A stretch of 64,000 nt of DNA from Comamonadaceae bacterium (GTDB lineage Bacteria > Pseudomonadota > Gammaproteobacteria > Burkholderiales > Burkholderiaceae_C): the NCBI GenBank assembly GCA_947375135.1, contig CANCER010000004.1:62001-126000 (forward strand), read 5' to 3'. Numbering within the stretch: position 1 is the first letter of the stretch; each line of letters begins with the position of its first letter. Shown one piece after another: positions 33,775-44,426 of this stretch. A program made the translations under genes and the position numbers. The notes beneath the pieces were generated by a model that saw only the letters and a list, made by a program, of their open reading frames with translations, ran no database searches and was not told the DNA's origin.

Positions 33775-35670
33775 ATGACTTCTTACGCAGACTTTCATCG
33801 CCGTTCCATTGAAGACCGTGACGGCTTCTGGACCGAGCAGGCCCAGCTGATCGACTGGCACAAACCCTTCGATCAGGTGTGTGACTACAGCAAGCCGCCA
33901 TTCGCCAATTGGTTCGCCGGTGGCGAGACCAATCTTTGCTACAACGCGGTGGACCGCCACCTGGCCACGCGCCCGGACCAGAATGCGCTGATTTTTGTCT
34001 CTACCGAAACCGATATCGAGAAGGCCTACAGCTTTCGCGAACTGCACGCCGAAGTGCAGCGCATGGCGGCCATTCTCAAGAGCCTGGGCGTGGTCAAGGG
34101 CGACCGCGTTCTGATTTACATGCCCATGGTGGCCGAAGCCTGCTTTGCCATGCTGGCCTGCGCCCGCATCGGCGCCATCCACTCGGTGGTGTTTGGCGGT
34201 TTTGCCAGCCACAGCCTGGCCAGCCGCATTGAAGATGCCAAGCCCACAGCCATCATCAGCTCGGACGCCGGCATGCGCGGCGGCAAGGTGGTGCCCTACA
34301 AGCATTTGCTGGACGAAGCCATTTCCCTGAGTGCCTACAAGCCCACCAAGGTGCTGATGGTGGACCGCGGCCTGAGCGACTTCCCCAAGACCGCCGGTCG
34401 CGATGAAGATTACGCCACCCTGCGCGCCGCGCACATGGATACGGTGGTGCCGTGCGAATGGGTGGCTTCCAACCACCCCAGCTACATCCTTTACACCAGC
34501 GGTACCACCGGCAAACCCAAGGGCGTGCAGCGTGACACCGCCGGTTACGCCGTGGCGCTGGCCGCGTCCATGCAGCACATCTACCTGGCCAAGCCGGGGG
34601 AGACTTTCTTCTCCACCTCCGACATCGGCTGGGTGGTGGGCCACAGCTACATCATCTATGGCCCGCTGATTGCCGGCATGGCCACCATCATGTACGAGGG
34701 CCTGCCCATCCGTCCGGACGCAGGGATCTGGTGGAAGCTGGTTGAGAAGTACCAGGTTAGCGTGATGTTCAGCGCGCCGACAGCGGCGCGTGTGCTGAAG
34801 AAGCAGGACGAGGCCTACCTCACCCAGTACGACCTGTCCAGTTTGAAAGCGCTGTTCCTGGCCGGTGAGCCGCTCGACGAGCCCACTGCCAGCTGGATTT
34901 CGGGTGCCATCAACAAGCCCATCATCGACAACTACTGGCAGACCGAAACCGGTTGGCCCATCATGGCCGTGTGCAACGGCATCGAGCCCGCTGCAACCAA
35001 GTTCGGCTCGCCCGGCAAGGCGGTGTACGGTTTTGACGTGCGCCTGATTGACGAGACCACCGGCGAAGAGATCAACGAGGCCCACAAGAAGGGCGTGATT
35101 GCTGTGGAAGGCCCGCTGCCCCCCGGTTGCCTGCAAACCATCTGGGGCGATGACGAGCGCTTTGTCAAAACCTACTGGTCCAGCATCCACAACCGGGTGA
35201 TGTACAGCACGTTTGACTGGGGCGTCAAAGACGAAGACGGTTACTTCTTCATCCTCGGTCGCACCGATGACGTGATCAATGTCGCCGGCCACCGCCTGGG
35301 CACCCGCGAAATCGAAGAGAGCATCAGCAGCCATGCGAACGTGGCCGAAGTGGCCGTGGTGGGCGTGGCCGACCAGCTCAAGGGCCAGGTGGCCGTGGCC
35401 TTTGTGGTGTTGAAAGACCCCAGCGTGGCCTCCACCGAAGCGGACGCCAAAAAGACCGAAGCTGCCATCATGAAGGTGGTGGACGACCAGTTGGGCGCTG
35501 TGGCCCGCCCGGCCCGTGTGCGCTTTGTGCACGTGCTGCCCAAGACACGCAGCGGCAAGTTGCTGCGCCGCGCCATCCAGGCGGTGTGCGAAGGCCGCGA
35601 CCCCGGCGACTTGACGACGATGGAAGATCCCGCAGCTTTGCAACAGATCAAGGACGCGGTGGTCAGCTAG
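33775..35670 (+). CDS. prpE: Propionate-CoA ligase (propionyl-CoA synthetase)
   Basis: This enzyme activates propionate to propionyl-CoA through an acyl-adenylate, feeding for example the methylcitrate cycle. The 631-residue protein starts at ATG 33775, where CGGAGA at 33761-33766 is well spaced; an in-frame ATG at 33730 would add 15 residues without such a site. The AMP-binding P-loop YTSGTTGKPKG lies at about 240, a YWQTETGWP adenylation motif and the GRTDDVINVAGHRLGTREIE hinge further on, and the catalytic lysine is about K595 in SGKLLRR, followed by the usual short tail. The N-terminal YADFHRRSIEDRDGFW is characteristic of PrpE-type rather than Acs-type sequences. No prp catabolic genes are adjacent, so it acts here as a lone scavenging gene. 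Confidence 0.9.
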   Translation: MTSYADFHRRSIEDRDGFWTEQAQLIDWHKPFDQVCDYSKPPFANWFAGGETNLCYNAVDRHLATRPDQNALIFVSTETDIEKAYSFRELHAEVQRMAAILKSLGVVKGDRVLIYMPMVAEACFAMLACARIGAIHSVVFGGFASHSLASRIEDAKPTAIISSDAGMRGGKVVPYKHLLDEAISLSAYKPTKVLMVDRGLSDFPKTAGRDEDYATLRAAHMDTVVPCEWVASNHPSYILYTSGTTGKPKGVQRDTAGYAVALAASMQHIYLAKPGETFFSTSDIGWVVGHSYIIYGPLIAGMATIMYEGLPIRPDAGIWWKLVEKYQVSVMFSAPTAARVLKKQDEAYLTQYDLSSLKALFLAGEPLDEPTASWISGAINKPIIDNYWQTETGWPIMAVCNGIEPAATKFGSPGKAVYGFDVRLIDETTGEEINEAHKKGVIAVEGPLPPGCLQTIWGDDERFVKTYWSSIHNRVMYSTFDWGVKDEDGYFFILGRTDDVINVAGHRLGTREIEESISSHANVAEVAVVGVADQLKGQVAVAFVVLKDPSVASTEADAKKTEAAIMKVVDDQLGAVARPARVRFVHVLPKTRSGKLLRRAIQAVCEGRDPGDLTTMEDPAALQQIKDAVVS

Positions 35671-35862
35671 ACGTCAGACGTTTTACGAAAACCGGATTAG
35701 TGCCGCAGAGCCCCACCATTCAGTGGCACAATTCAGTCCGCAACTTAGTGCCTTCCAATGCCACAGTCGCATCCGCCAACCGGTTCAGCCGTGTCGCGGA
35801 AGGTTAATCAACTAGCTTTAACCAGCTAATGTTCCCTCAAGGGGAACGGAGGTCAGCGCAAT

Positions 35863-38733
35863 ATGAGTGATTCCGTGCCGTCTGTTTACCAGGCGTACCA
35901 AGGCAACACCCACCTGTTTGGTGGCAATGCTCCCTATGTTGAAGAGATGTACGAAAACTACCTGGCTAACCCCGGTAGCGTCGCCGATTCCTGGCGCGAA
36001 TATTTCGACGCTCTGAGCCATGTGCCCGCAGCCGATGGCTCCAACGCCAAAGACGTGGCCCACCTGCCCGTGATCAACGCCTTTGCCGAGCGCGCCAAAG
36101 CCGGTGGCACCAAGGTCGTCATGGCCAGCGAAAACGCTGAAATGGGCCGCAAGCGCACCGCCGCGCAGCAGCTCATCGCCGCCTACCGCAATGTCGGTCA
36201 GCGCTGGGCCGATCTGGACCCGCTCAAGCGCACCGAGCGCCCGGTCATCGTTGATCTGGATCCGAGCTACTACGGGTTCACCGATGCCGACCAGGAAACC
36301 GTGTTCGACACCAGCAACACCTTCTTCGGCAAGAACAGCATGTCCTTGCGCGAGCTGCTGAATGCGCTGCGCGAAACCTACTGCGGCACCCTGGGCGCCG
36401 AGTACATGTACACCACCGACCAGGCCGAGAAGCGCTGGTGGCAGCAAAAGCTGGAATCGATCCGCAGCAAGCCCAACTTCACGTCTGAAAAGAAGAAGGC
36501 CATTCTGGAACGCCTGACGGCGTCCGAAGGCCTGGAGCGTTTCCTGCACACGAAGTTCGTGGGCCAGAAGCGCTTCTCCCTCGAAGGGGGTGAAAGCTTT
36601 ATCGCCGCCATGGACGAGCTGATCCAGCAAGCCGGCGCCAAGGGCGTGCAGGAAGTGGTGATCGGCATGGCCCACCGCGGCCGCTTGAACGTGCTGGTCA
36701 ACACCATGGGCAAGATGCCCAAGGATCTGTTCGCCGAGTTCGACCATACCGCTCCTGAAGACCTGCCTGCGGGTGACGTGAAGTACCACCAGGGCTTCAG
36801 TTCCGATCTGTCCACCCCCGGCGGTCCGGTTCACCTGTCGCTGGCCTTCAACCCTTCGCACCTGGAAATCGTCAACCCCGTGGTGGAAGGCTCAGTCCGT
36901 GCCCGTATGGACCGCCGTGGCGATGCCAAGGGCGCACAAGTGCTGCCCGTGCTGGTGCACGGTGACTCCGCCTTCGGCGGCCAGGGCGTCAACCAGGAAA
37001 CCTTGGCATTGGCCCAGACCCGTGGTTACACCACCGGCGGCACGGTACACATCATCATCAACAACCAGATCGGTTTCACTACCTCGGACCCGCGCGACAT
37101 GCGCAGCTCGGTGTATTGCACCGACATCGTCAAGATGGTGGAAGCGCCCGTGCTGCACGTGAATGGCGATGACCCTGAGTCCGTGGTGCTGGCGACGCAA
37201 ATGGCGCTCGAATACCGCATGACCTTTAGCAAGGACGTGGTGCTGGACATCGTTTGCTACCGCAAACTCGGCCACAACGAGCAGGACACGCCCGCTCTGA
37301 CCCAGCCGCTGATGTACAAGAAGATTGCGCAGCACCCCGGCACGCGCAAGCTCTACGCCGACCGCCTGAGCGCACAAGGCCTGGGCGAGACCCTGGGCGA
37401 CGACATGGTGAAAGCCTACCGTGCGGCCATGGATGCCGGCAAGCACACAGCCGACCCGGTGCTGACCAATTTCAAGAGCAAGTTCGCAGTCGACTGGGCT
37501 CCGTTCCTGGGCAAGAAGTGGACCGACGCCGGTGACACGGCGGTGCCTATGGCCGAGTGGAAACGCCTGGCTGAAAAAATCACCACCATCCCTGCCAGCG
37601 TGAACCCGCACAACCTGGTGAAGAAGGTGTACGACGACCGCGCAGCCATGGGCCGCGGTGACGTGCCGGTGGATTGGGGCATGGGTGAACACATGGCTTT
37701 TGCCTCGTTGGTGGCCAGTGGCTACCCGGTGCGCTTGTCCGGTGAAGATTGCGGGCGCGGCACCTTCACCCACCGCCACGCGGTGATTCACGACCAGAGC
37801 CGCGAAAAGTGGGATACCGGCACCTACGTGCCCCTGCAAAATGCGGCCGACAACCAGGCTCCGTTTGTGGTGATCGATTCCATCCTGTCTGAAGAGGCCG
37901 TGCTGGCCTTTGAATACGGTTATGCGTCGAACGACCCCAACACCCTGGTGATCTGGGAAGCCCAGTTCGGCGACTTCGCCAACGGCGCCCAGGTGGTGAT
38001 TGACCAGTTCATCGCTTCCGGCGAAGTGAAGTGGGGCCGTGTCAACGGCATCACCCTGATGCTGCCGCACGGCTACGAAGGCCAGGGCCCTGAGCACAGC
38101 TCGGCGCGTCTGGAACGCTTCATGCAATTGGCGGCTGATACCAATATGCAGATCGTGCAGCCCACCACCGCCAGCCAGATCTTCCACGTGCTGCGCCGCC
38201 AAATGGTGCGCAACCTGCGCAAGCCCCTGGTCATCATGACGCCCAAGTCGCTGCTGCGCAACAAGGATGCCACGTCGCCACTGTCCGAGTTCACCAAGGG
38301 CAGCTTCCAGACGATCATTCCTGAGCAGAAGGACATCAAGGCCGACAAGGTCAAGCGCCTGGTCGCCTGTTCCGGCAAGGTCTATTACGACCTGGTCAAG
38401 AAGCGCGAAGAAAAGGGCCTGGACGATGTCGCCATCATCCGCGTCGAGCAGCTCTATCCGTTCCCGCACAAGGCCTTCTCCACCGAGTTGAAGAAGTACC
38501 CGAACGTCGTGGACGTGGTGTGGTGCCAGGACGAGCCACAGAACCAGGGTGCCTGGTTCTTTGTGCAGCACTACCTGCACGAAAACATGATCGAAGGACA
38601 GCGTCTGGGTTACTCCGGTCGTGCGGCTTCGGCATCCCCCGCAGTGGGATACGCACATCTGCACCAGGAGCAACAAAAGGCTCTTGTTGAAGGCGCCTTC
38701 GCAAAGCTCAAGGGCTTTGTGCTCACCAAATAA
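35863..38733 (+). CDS. sucA: 2-oxoglutarate dehydrogenase E1 component
   Basis: SucA is the thiamine-diphosphate-dependent decarboxylase of the 2-oxoglutarate dehydrogenase complex. It converts 2-oxoglutarate to a succinyl group transferred to the lipoyl arm of E2. The 956-residue length and the sequence fit the family: the N-terminal [24 protein letters not shown] segment that contacts E2, [13 protein letters not shown] near 267, [14 protein letters not shown] near 367 and [10 protein letters not shown] near 397 of the cofactor site. GGAGG at 35848-35852 is a strong ribosome-binding site for ATG 35863. It is the first gene of sucA-sucB-lpdA; sucB follows after 17 bp. The 192-bp upstream gap should hold the operon promoter, but I could not pick convincing boxes. 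Confidence 0.96.
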   Translation: MSDSVPSVYQAYQGNTHLFGGNAPYVEEMYENYLANPGSVADSWREYFDALSHVPAADGSNAKDVAHLPVINAFAERAKAGGTKVVMASENAEMGRKRTAAQQLIAAYRNVGQRWADLDPLKRTERPVIVDLDPSYYGFTDADQETVFDTSNTFFGKNSMSLRELLNALRETYCGTLGAEYMYTTDQAEKRWWQQKLESIRSKPNFTSEKKKAILERLTASEGLERFLHTKFVGQKRFSLEGGESFIAAMDELIQQAGAKGVQEVVIGMAHRGRLNVLVNTMGKMPKDLFAEFDHTAPEDLPAGDVKYHQGFSSDLSTPGGPVHLSLAFNPSHLEIVNPVVEGSVRARMDRRGDAKGAQVLPVLVHGDSAFGGQGVNQETLALAQTRGYTTGGTVHIIINNQIGFTTSDPRDMRSSVYCTDIVKMVEAPVLHVNGDDPESVVLATQMALEYRMTFSKDVVLDIVCYRKLGHNEQDTPALTQPLMYKKIAQHPGTRKLYADRLSAQGLGETLGDDMVKAYRAAMDAGKHTADPVLTNFKSKFAVDWAPFLGKKWTDAGDTAVPMAEWKRLAEKITTIPASVNPHNLVKKVYDDRAAMGRGDVPVDWGMGEHMAFASLVASGYPVRLSGEDCGRGTFTHRHAVIHDQSREKWDTGTYVPLQNAADNQAPFVVIDSILSEEAVLAFEYGYASNDPNTLVIWEAQFGDFANGAQVVIDQFIASGEVKWGRVNGITLMLPHGYEGQGPEHSSARLERFMQLAADTNMQIVQPTTASQIFHVLRRQMVRNLRKPLVIMTPKSLLRNKDATSPLSEFTKGSFQTIIPEQKDIKADKVKRLVACSGKVYYDLVKKREEKGLDDVAIIRVEQLYPFPHKAFSTELKKYPNVVDVVWCQDEPQNQGAWFFVQHYLHENMIEGQRLGYSGRAASASPAVGYAHLHQEQQKALVEGAFAKLKGFVLTK

Positions 38734-38750
38734 ACACAGAAAGAATTGAT

Positions 38751-40016
38751 ATGGCAATCGTAGAAGTAAAAGTCCCCCAGCTGTCCGAATCCGTTGCGGA
38801 AGCCACTATGTTGCAGTGGAAGAAAAAAGTCGGTGACCTGGTCACTGCCGATGAAACCCTGATCGAAATCGAAACCGACAAGGTGGTGATGGAAGTCCCG
38901 GCCCCGGCCTCCGGCGTGCTGATGGAACTGGTGGTTGGCGACGGCGCCACCGTGCTGGCCGAGCAGCTGATCGCCCGCATTGATACCGATGGCAAGGTCG
39001 GCGCTGCTGCTGCACCTGTGGCTGCCGCTGCACCGGCTGCAGCCCCCGCCGCAGCACCCGCTGCTGCCGCTGCCTCCAGCAACAGCAAGGCGGGCGTTGC
39101 CATGCCGGCTGCTGCCAAGCTGATGGCCGACAACAACCTGGCCGCCGGCTCGGTGGGCGGCACCGGCAAAGACGGCCGCGTCACCAAGGGTGATGTGCTG
39201 GCAAATATTGCAGGTGGGGTGGCTGGTGGTGTGCAATCCACCGCTGCGGTCATCCCCACCGGCGTGCCGACCAAGGCGCTGGCGCAAGTGGCGAGCAAGC
39301 CCGTTGCCCTGGGCGACCGCCCGGAACAGCGCGTGCCCATGACCCGTCTGCGTGCCCGCGTGGCCGAGCGTCTGCTGCAGTCGCAAAGTACCAACGCGAT
39401 CCTGACCACCTTCAACGAAATCAACATGGCCCCGGTCATGGACATGCGCAAGCGCATGCAAGAGCGTTTCGAGAAGGAACATGGCTGCAAGCTGGGCTTT
39501 ATGAGCTTCTTCGTCAAGGCGGCAGTGCATGCCCTGAAGAAGTTCCCCGTGTTGAACGCGTCGGTGGACGGCAATGACATCGTCTACCACGGCTACTTCG
39601 ACATCGGTATCGCGGTCGGCTCTCCCCGTGGCTTGGTGGTGCCGATTCTGCGCAACGCCGACCAGATGAGCTTTGCCGAAATCGAGAAGAAGATTGCCGA
39701 ATTCGGCGTCAAGGCCCGTGACGGCAAGCTGGGCATGGAAGAAATGACCGGCGGTACCTTCTCCATTTCCAATGGCGGCACCTTCGGCTCCATGATGTCC
39801 ACCCCCATCATCAACCCGCCCCAGTCGGCCATCCTGGGCGTGCACGCCACCAAGGACCGCGCGATGGTGGAAAACGGCCAGGTGGTGGTTCGCCCCATGA
39901 ACTACTTCGCCATGTCCTACGACCACCGCATCATCGACGGCCGCGAAGCCGTGCTGGGCCTGGTCGCCATGAAGGAAGCTTTGGAAGATCCAGCCCGTCT
40001 GCTGTTTGATATTTGA
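38751..40016 (+). CDS. sucB: 2-oxoglutarate dehydrogenase E2 component (dihydrolipoyl succinyltransferase)
   Basis: SucB forms the core of the 2-oxoglutarate dehydrogenase complex and transfers succinyl groups from its lipoyl arm to CoA. Domains in order: a lipoyl domain at 1-77 with lipoylated Lys44 in [14 protein letters not shown]; an Ala/Pro-rich flexible linker (about 85-108); a small peripheral-subunit-binding domain (about 112-152, ending [12 protein letters not shown]); and the catalytic domain with the DHRIIDGRE motif, His392 and Asp396 being the acid-base pair. The 421-residue length is typical. It follows sucA by 17 bp and is clearly co-transcribed with it. A 185-bp hairpin-rich spacer separates it from lpdA. 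Confidence 0.96.
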   Translation: MAIVEVKVPQLSESVAEATMLQWKKKVGDLVTADETLIEIETDKVVMEVPAPASGVLMELVVGDGATVLAEQLIARIDTDGKVGAAAAPVAAAAPAAAPAAAPAAAAASSNSKAGVAMPAAAKLMADNNLAAGSVGGTGKDGRVTKGDVLANIAGGVAGGVQSTAAVIPTGVPTKALAQVASKPVALGDRPEQRVPMTRLRARVAERLLQSQSTNAILTTFNEINMAPVMDMRKRMQERFEKEHGCKLGFMSFFVKAAVHALKKFPVLNASVDGNDIVYHGYFDIGIAVGSPRGLVVPILRNADQMSFAEIEKKIAEFGVKARDGKLGMEEMTGGTFSISNGGTFGSMMSTPIINPPQSAILGVHATKDRAMVENGQVVVRPMNYFAMSYDHRIIDGREAVLGLVAMKEALEDPARLLFDI

Positions 40017-40019
40017 TAC

Positions 40020-40190
40020 ACCCCCAGGCTGCGCGCTGCGCGCTTCGCCACCCCCCTTGCAGGGGGCAACACCAGCGGCCCGGCATAGCCGGTTCCGCGG
40101 TGTTTCTGGAAGCAGGCACGCGCTCCGGTGGGGCCTTCCCCACTCCTGGCTCTTTAGCCGCTTGCTGCGCCCCATGAGGGCGCTAATTTC
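40020..40190. repeat. Array of four palindromes between sucB and lpdA
   Basis: Four hairpins follow each other in this spacer. CCCCCT and AGGGGG pair at about 40051-40066. AACACC-GCGG (40068-40078) pairs with CCGC-GGTGTT (40095-40104), with an inner CCGGC/GCCGG stem. GTGGGG (40128-40133) pairs with CCCCAC (40138-40143). GCGCCC (40167-40172) pairs with GGGCGC (40178-40183). The style resembles dispersed intergenic palindromes (REP-like) that I associate with Comamonadaceae genomes. The spacer may stabilise or attenuate the operon mRNA before lpdA. Confidence 0.7.
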
Positions 40191-40201
40191 AGGAGAATTC
40201 A

Positions 40202-41629
40202 ATGAGTAAAAGTTTTGACGTCGTCGTGATCGGCGCCGGCCCCGGCGGCTACATCGCTGCCATCCGTGCTGCCCAGTTGGGCTTTAGCGTGGCCTGTGTG
40301 GATGAGTGGAAGAATGACAAAGGCGGCCCCGCACCCGGCGGCACCTGCACCAACGTCGGTTGCATCCCGTCCAAGGCCTTGCTGCAGTCCAGCGAGCACT
40401 TCGACCACGCCAACCACCACTTCGCCGAGCACGGCATCAGCGCCAAAGACGTGAAGATGGACGTGGCCAAGATGATTGCCCGCAAAGACACCGTCGTGAA
40501 GCAGAACAACGACGGCATCCTGTACCTGCTGAAAAAGAACAAGATCACCTTCCTCCACGGTCGTGGTTCTTTTGTGAAGGCCTCCGACGCCGGTTATGAA
40601 ATCAAGGTGGCTGGCGCTGCGGAAGAAACCGTCACCGGTAAGCACATCATTGTGGCCACTGGCTCCAACGCCCGTGCGCTGCCTGGCACGCCGTTCGACG
40701 AAGTCAACGTGCTGTCCAACGACGGTGCCCTGAAAATCGGCTCCGTGCCCAAGAAGCTGGGCCTGATCGGCTCTGGCGTGATCGGCCTGGAAATGGGCTC
40801 CGTCTGGCGCCGTCTGGGTGCTGAAGTCACCATCCTCGAAGGTCTGCCGACCTTCCTGGGTGCGGTGGACGAGCAGGTTGCCAAAGAGGCACACAAGGCC
40901 TTCACCAAGCAGGGTCTGAAGATCGAACTCGGCGTCAAGGTCGGTGACATCAAGACCGGTAAAAAGGGCGTGTCGGTGGCCTACACCAACGCCAAGGGCG
41001 AAGCGCAGACGCTGGACGTGGACAAGCTGATCGTTTCGGTGGGCCGCGTGCCCAACACCATCGGCCTGGCAGCGGATGCCGTGGGCCTGGCACTCGACGA
41101 GCGTGGCGCCATTGTGGTGGACGGCGACTGCAAGACCAATCTGACCAATGTGTGGGCGGTGGGTGACGTGGTGCGCGGCCCGATGCTGGCGCACAAGGCG
41201 GAAGAAGAGGGCGTGGCCGTCGCAGAGCGCATTGCCGGACAGCATGGACACGTCAACTTCAACACCATCCCCTGGGTGATTTACACCAGCCCTGAGATTG
41301 CCTGGGTGGGACGCACCGAGCAGCAGCTCAAGGCGGATGGCGTGGCGTACAAGGCCGGCTCCTTCCCCTTCTTGGCCAATGGCCGCGCGCGCGCCCTGGG
41401 TGACACCACGGGCTTCGTCAAGTTCCTGGCCGATGCCACGACCGACGAAATCCTGGGCGTGCACATCGTCGGCCCCCAAGCCAGCGAACTGATTTCCGAA
41501 GCCGTAGTGGCCATGGAATTCAAGGCCAGTGCCGAAGACATCGCACGCATCTGCCACGCCCATCCATCCTTGTCGGAAGCGACCAAGGAAGCGGCTTTGG
41601 CTGTGGACAAGCGCACGCTGAACTTCTGA
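40202..41629 (+). CDS. lpdA: Dihydrolipoyl dehydrogenase (E3)
   Basis: This flavoprotein re-oxidises the dihydrolipoyl arm of the 2-oxoglutarate dehydrogenase complex and passes electrons to NAD+. The 475-residue chain starts with the FAD-binding [10 protein letters not shown] motif, has the redox-active disulfide Cys49-Cys54 in [16 protein letters not shown], a second nucleotide-binding motif [13 protein letters not shown], and the C-terminal His454-Glu459 pair in [13 protein letters not shown] at 40191-40195 is a good ribosome-binding site. It completes the sucA-sucB-lpdA order but is set apart by a hairpin-rich spacer. That may allow E3 to be made at a different level, as E3 can also serve other 2-oxoacid dehydrogenases. 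zapE starts two bases after its stop. Confidence 0.96.
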   Translation: MSKSFDVVVIGAGPGGYIAAIRAAQLGFSVACVDEWKNDKGGPAPGGTCTNVGCIPSKALLQSSEHFDHANHHFAEHGISAKDVKMDVAKMIARKDTVVKQNNDGILYLLKKNKITFLHGRGSFVKASDAGYEIKVAGAAEETVTGKHIIVATGSNARALPGTPFDEVNVLSNDGALKIGSVPKKLGLIGSGVIGLEMGSVWRRLGAEVTILEGLPTFLGAVDEQVAKEAHKAFTKQGLKIELGVKVGDIKTGKKGVSVAYTNAKGEAQTLDVDKLIVSVGRVPNTIGLAADAVGLALDERGAIVVDGDCKTNLTNVWAVGDVVRGPMLAHKAEEEGVAVAERIAGQHGHVNFNTIPWVIYTSPEIAWVGRTEQQLKADGVAYKAGSFPFLANGRARALGDTTGFVKFLADATTDEILGVHIVGPQASELISEAVVAMEFKASAEDIARICHAHPSLSEATKEAALAVDKRTLNF

Positions 41630-41631
41630 CC

Positions 41632-42735
41632 TTGCCCAATAGCGTCAAAGCAACCTACGAAGCGGAACTCGCCGCCCGTGGGTACACAGCCGACCCGGCG
41701 CAACTGCGCGCCGTGGAGGCACTCGAGCGTTGTGCGGCGGAGTGGGCGGTCTACAAAGACAAGCGCTCCAACCGGTTGAAGAAGCTGATCAACCATCCCG
41801 ATGTTCCGCGTGGCGTGTACATGTACGGTGGGGTAGGGCGGGGCAAGAGCTTTCTGATGGATTGCTTTTTCAATGCCGTGCCCTTGAAGCGCAAGACCCG
41901 CTTGCACTTCCATGAGTTCATGCGCGAGGTGCACCGTGAGCTCGCGGACTTGCAGGGCACCGTCAACCCGCTGGACGAACTGGCGCGGCGCATGGCGCTG
42001 CGCTACAAGCTGGTGTGCTTTGACGAGTTCCATGTGGCCGACATCACCGACGCCATGATCCTGCACCGGCTGCTCTCGGCCATGTTCGAGAACGGCGTGG
42101 GCTTTGTCACCACCTCCAATTTCAAGCCCGACGACCTGTATCCCGGGGGCCTGCACCGCAACCGGATCCTGCCGGCCATTGAGTTGCTTAACAGCAGCAT
42201 GGAAGTGCTGAGTGTGGACAACGGCACCGACTACCGCACCCGCACGCTCGAGGCGGTCAAGCTCTACCACTGTCCGCTGGGTCCCGAGGCCGATGCCGCC
42301 ATGATGGAGGCGTTCAACGCGCTGGCCGAGCAGCAGGACGAAGACCCCATACTGCATATTGAGGCGCGCCAGATCCGTGCCTGGCGCAAGGCCGGGGGCA
42401 TTGTCTGGTTCAACTTCAAGACCCTGTGCGGCGGACCGCGTTCGCAAAACGACTACCTGGAAATCGCCTCGCGCTTCCACACCGTCTTCGTGAGCGACGT
42501 GCCGCAGATGTCGGTGCGCAATGCGTCCGAAGCGCGGCGTTTCACCTGGCTCATCGACGTGTTGTACGACCGCCGCGTCAAGCTGATGCTGTCCGCCGAG
42601 GTCGAGCCCGAACTGCTTTATACCGAAGGCCCCATGTCGCATGAATTCCCGCGCACCGTGTCGCGTCTGAACGAAATGCAGTCCAAGGAGTATTTGGCAC
42701 TGGAGCGGCGCCTGGTGGACACCGGTCTGACATGA
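41632..42735 (+). CDS. zapE: Cell division protein ZapE (AFG1-like ATPase)
   Basis: ZapE is a cytoplasmic AFG1-type P-loop ATPase; in E. coli it acts at the division ring on FtsZ under stress. The 367-residue protein has Walker A GGVGRGKS at 66-73 and Walker B CFDEFHV with Asp131-Glu132, followed by TTSNFKPDDLYPGGLHRNR, which is highly typical of the family, and the RRFTWLIDVLYDRRVKL block near the end. The start is a TTG at 41632, two bases after the lpdA stop; no strong ribosome-binding site is seen, and translation may depend on coupling to lpdA. The next gene overlaps its stop by ATGA. The family is certain; the precise start is less so. Confidence 0.9.
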   Translation: MPNSVKATYEAELAARGYTADPAQLRAVEALERCAAEWAVYKDKRSNRLKKLINHPDVPRGVYMYGGVGRGKSFLMDCFFNAVPLKRKTRLHFHEFMREVHRELADLQGTVNPLDELARRMALRYKLVCFDEFHVADITDAMILHRLLSAMFENGVGFVTTSNFKPDDLYPGGLHRNRILPAIELLNSSMEVLSVDNGTDYRTRTLEAVKLYHCPLGPEADAAMMEAFNALAEQQDEDPILHIEARQIRAWRKAGGIVWFNFKTLCGGPRSQNDYLEIASRFHTVFVSDVPQMSVRNASEARRFTWLIDVLYDRRVKLMLSAEVEPELLYTEGPMSHEFPRTVSRLNEMQSKEYLALERRLVDTGLT

Positions 42736-43343
42736 GGTCCGTTGCCGCAGCGCTGCTGGGTCTGTGCTTTGCCGTGCAGGGTTTTGCGCAGACGCAAGCG
42801 GCAGTGCCGGAGCCCGTGTCCGGGGATGCTTACCAGCGCATCGAGGCGGTACGCGCCAGAGAAACGGCAGTGCTTGATGCCCAGGAGGCGGACTGTTACC
42901 AGCGCTTCGCTGTCAATAACTGTCTGAAAAATGTGCAGTCCAGGCGACGCGCCTTGCTGGCTGATCTCAAGCGCCAGGAAACCCGCTTGCATGAGCGCGA
43001 ACACGCGCTACAGGGCTCCGAAGCCTTGCAGCGCAGCGCGCAAAAGGCAGTGGAGGCGCAGCAAAAGAAGGCTGACACCCCAGCCGGTGAGGGTGCTGTT
43101 CGTGCGCAGGATAAAGCGCAGGAGCAAAGCGACAAGCAGGCCGCGCATGCCGCCAAGGCTGCTTCCGGCGCTGCAGCCGTTTCTGCGCCTGTACCCGCTG
43201 GCCCGGGCGCTGCCGAGCAGGCGCAGGCGCGCGAGGGCTACGCACGCAAGCAGGCCGATGCCGAGAAAAAGCGCCAGGAACGCGCCCGGCGTCTGGCGGA
43301 AAAAGCGGCCAAGCCCGTCAAACCCCTGCCGGTACCGCCCTGA
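42732..43343 (+). CDS. Exported Ala/Gln/Lys-rich coiled-coil protein of unknown function
   Basis: The ATG at 42732 overlaps the zapE stop by four bases. The 203-residue product has a signal peptide (about residues 1-20, GLCFAVQGFAQ) and a short conserved-looking region with a cysteine pair (ADCYQRFAVNNCLKNVQ). A long charged, alanine-rich helix follows, with many Arg, Lys, Gln and Glu residues, ending in KPVKPLPVPP. The helical part is probably a coiled coil in the periplasm. I have seen similar proteins next to zapE in related bacteria only as hypothetical proteins and cannot assign a function. It ends three bases before the convergent phosphatase gene. Confidence 0.75.
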   Translation: MRSVAAALLGLCFAVQGFAQTQAAVPEPVSGDAYQRIEAVRARETAVLDAQEADCYQRFAVNNCLKNVQSRRRALLADLKRQETRLHEREHALQGSEALQRSAQKAVEAQQKKADTPAGEGAVRAQDKAQEQSDKQAAHAAKAASGAAAVSAPVPAGPGAAEQAQAREGYARKQADAEKKRQERARRLAEKAAKPVKPLPVPP

Positions 43344-43346
43344 GAG

Positions 43347-44108
43347 CTAGTCCAGTGGTTCGAGCTTGACCACCACGATCGACAGGTTGTCGCCACCGCC
43401 GCGCGCCCTGGAGCGGGCTTTTTCAATCAGGAACTCGGTGGCCTCCCGGGCCGACAGAGAAGCCAGCACCGAGCCGATCTCATCGTCCTTGAAGTAGTGC
43501 CAGACGCCATCGCTGCAGACCATCAGCGAATCACCTGCGCGCATCTTGCTAATCAGGTGCTGCCGAACGGGCGGGTCGCTTTCTGTGCCGAGGCAACCCA
43601 TCAAAATATTGGACTGCGGATGCACGGATGCTTGCTCCTCCGTGATCTCGCCCCTGTCCACGAGCACCTGCACATACGAGTGGTCTATGGTGCGTTTGAC
43701 AAAGGTATTGCCGTGGTAGTGGTAGATGCGTGAATCACCGGTATGCGTCCAGTGGCAGTCACCGGCCGGGTTGATGATGAAGGCAGCCAGCGTGCTGTGC
43801 GGCTCCTGTTCGGAAGAGATAGCCGTCAGCTTGATGACCAGGTGCGCGTCGTGCACGATTTGTGACAGGATTGCTGCAGCGTCTTCCGTATTCGGGTCGT
43901 AGCGGTCAAACAATTGTTTGGCGGTCATCATGACCTGGTCTGACGCCTTGCGTCCGCCGCTGCGGCCTCCCATGCCGTCGGCGACGATGGCCAGAATGCA
44001 GCCTTTGCTGCGTGGATGCTGGAGCAGTGCGACCTGGTCTTGCTGGTAGTCGCGATCACCTTTGTGAATGCCTGTGGATGCGGTGAGTCGGTAGCCGGAT
44101 GAAGCCAT
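43347..44108 (-). CDS. PP2C-family serine/threonine protein phosphatase
   Basis: This 253-residue cytoplasmic protein is a metal-dependent PP2C/Stp1-type phosphatase. The metal-binding acids are visible in GDRDYQQDQ (Asp20), VADGMGGRSGG (Asp44), CSDGVWHYF and the closing GGGDNLSIVVV. The WTHTGDSRIYHYH block is also typical. It lacks a membrane segment or extra sensor domain. Such enzymes usually oppose a Hanks-type kinase, but none is in the window, so the substrates are unknown. The gene is convergent with the exported coiled-coil gene (three-base gap) and divergent from the YdcH-like gene. The start ATG reads on the minus strand at 44108. Confidence 0.9.
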   Translation of the reverse strand: MASSGYRLTASTGIHKGDRDYQQDQVALLQHPRSKGCILAIVADGMGGRSGGRKASDQVMMTAKQLFDRYDPNTEDAAAILSQIVHDAHLVIKLTAISSEQEPHSTLAAFIINPAGDCHWTHTGDSRIYHYHGNTFVKRTIDHSYVQVLVDRGEITEEQASVHPQSNILMGCLGTESDPPVRQHLISKMRAGDSLMVCSDGVWHYFKDDEIGSVLASLSAREATEFLIEKARSRARGGGDNLSIVVVKLEPLD

Positions 44109-44177
44109 GTTGCCTGTGCGTTAAAGTGATACTTTCTCTTCTATGCCCCTGTTCTGGCCGTATTATCGAGCCAGCGT

Positions 44178-44426
44178 GTGGTGTTTTGCCAGGCGTCGGC
44201 AGCAAACAACCCCGATATCCCCTTGATTCTCAATTTGAATTCGCCGCAACGCCGGCTGATTGCCCTGCGCATGGAGCACGGCGACCTGGACGCCTTGATT
44301 GACCAGGCGTCTGAGACGCGTCCTGTGGACGAGCTGATGATGCGGCGGCTGAAAAAACGTCGCTTGGCACTGCGCGATGCGATAGCGCGCGTCGAGCAGG
44401 AACTGTCCCCCGACGAGCCGGCTTGA
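44178..44426 (+). CDS. YdcH/DUF465-like small protein
   Basis: The encoded protein of up to 82 residues resembles the YdcH (DUF465) family of short helical hairpin proteins, with LRMEHGDLDALID followed by DELMMRRLKKRRLALRDAIARVEQEL. Their function is unknown. The start is uncertain. GTG 44178 gives the longest version, but TATTAT at 44161-44166 could be the promoter -10 box, which would leave almost no leader; TTG 44223 would then be more natural. The stop TGA is followed directly by the ATG of dinG, so the two are probably translationally coupled. Confidence 0.7.
   Translation: MVFCQASAANNPDIPLILNLNSPQRRLIALRMEHGDLDALIDQASETRPVDELMMRRLKKRRLALRDAIARVEQELSPDEPA

Noticed and set aside
33724..35643. 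A long minus-strand frame opposite prpE, and a similar one opposite sucA (36892-38757)
   Set aside because: His/Val/Gly-rich shadow translations of highly conserved enzymes in a GC-rich genome.
35671..35862. A riboswitch or clear promoter upstream of sucA
   Set aside because: A GTTCCC/GGGAAC stem (35831-35847) is present next to the ribosome-binding site, but no known aptamer pattern and no convincing -35/-10 pair could be identified.
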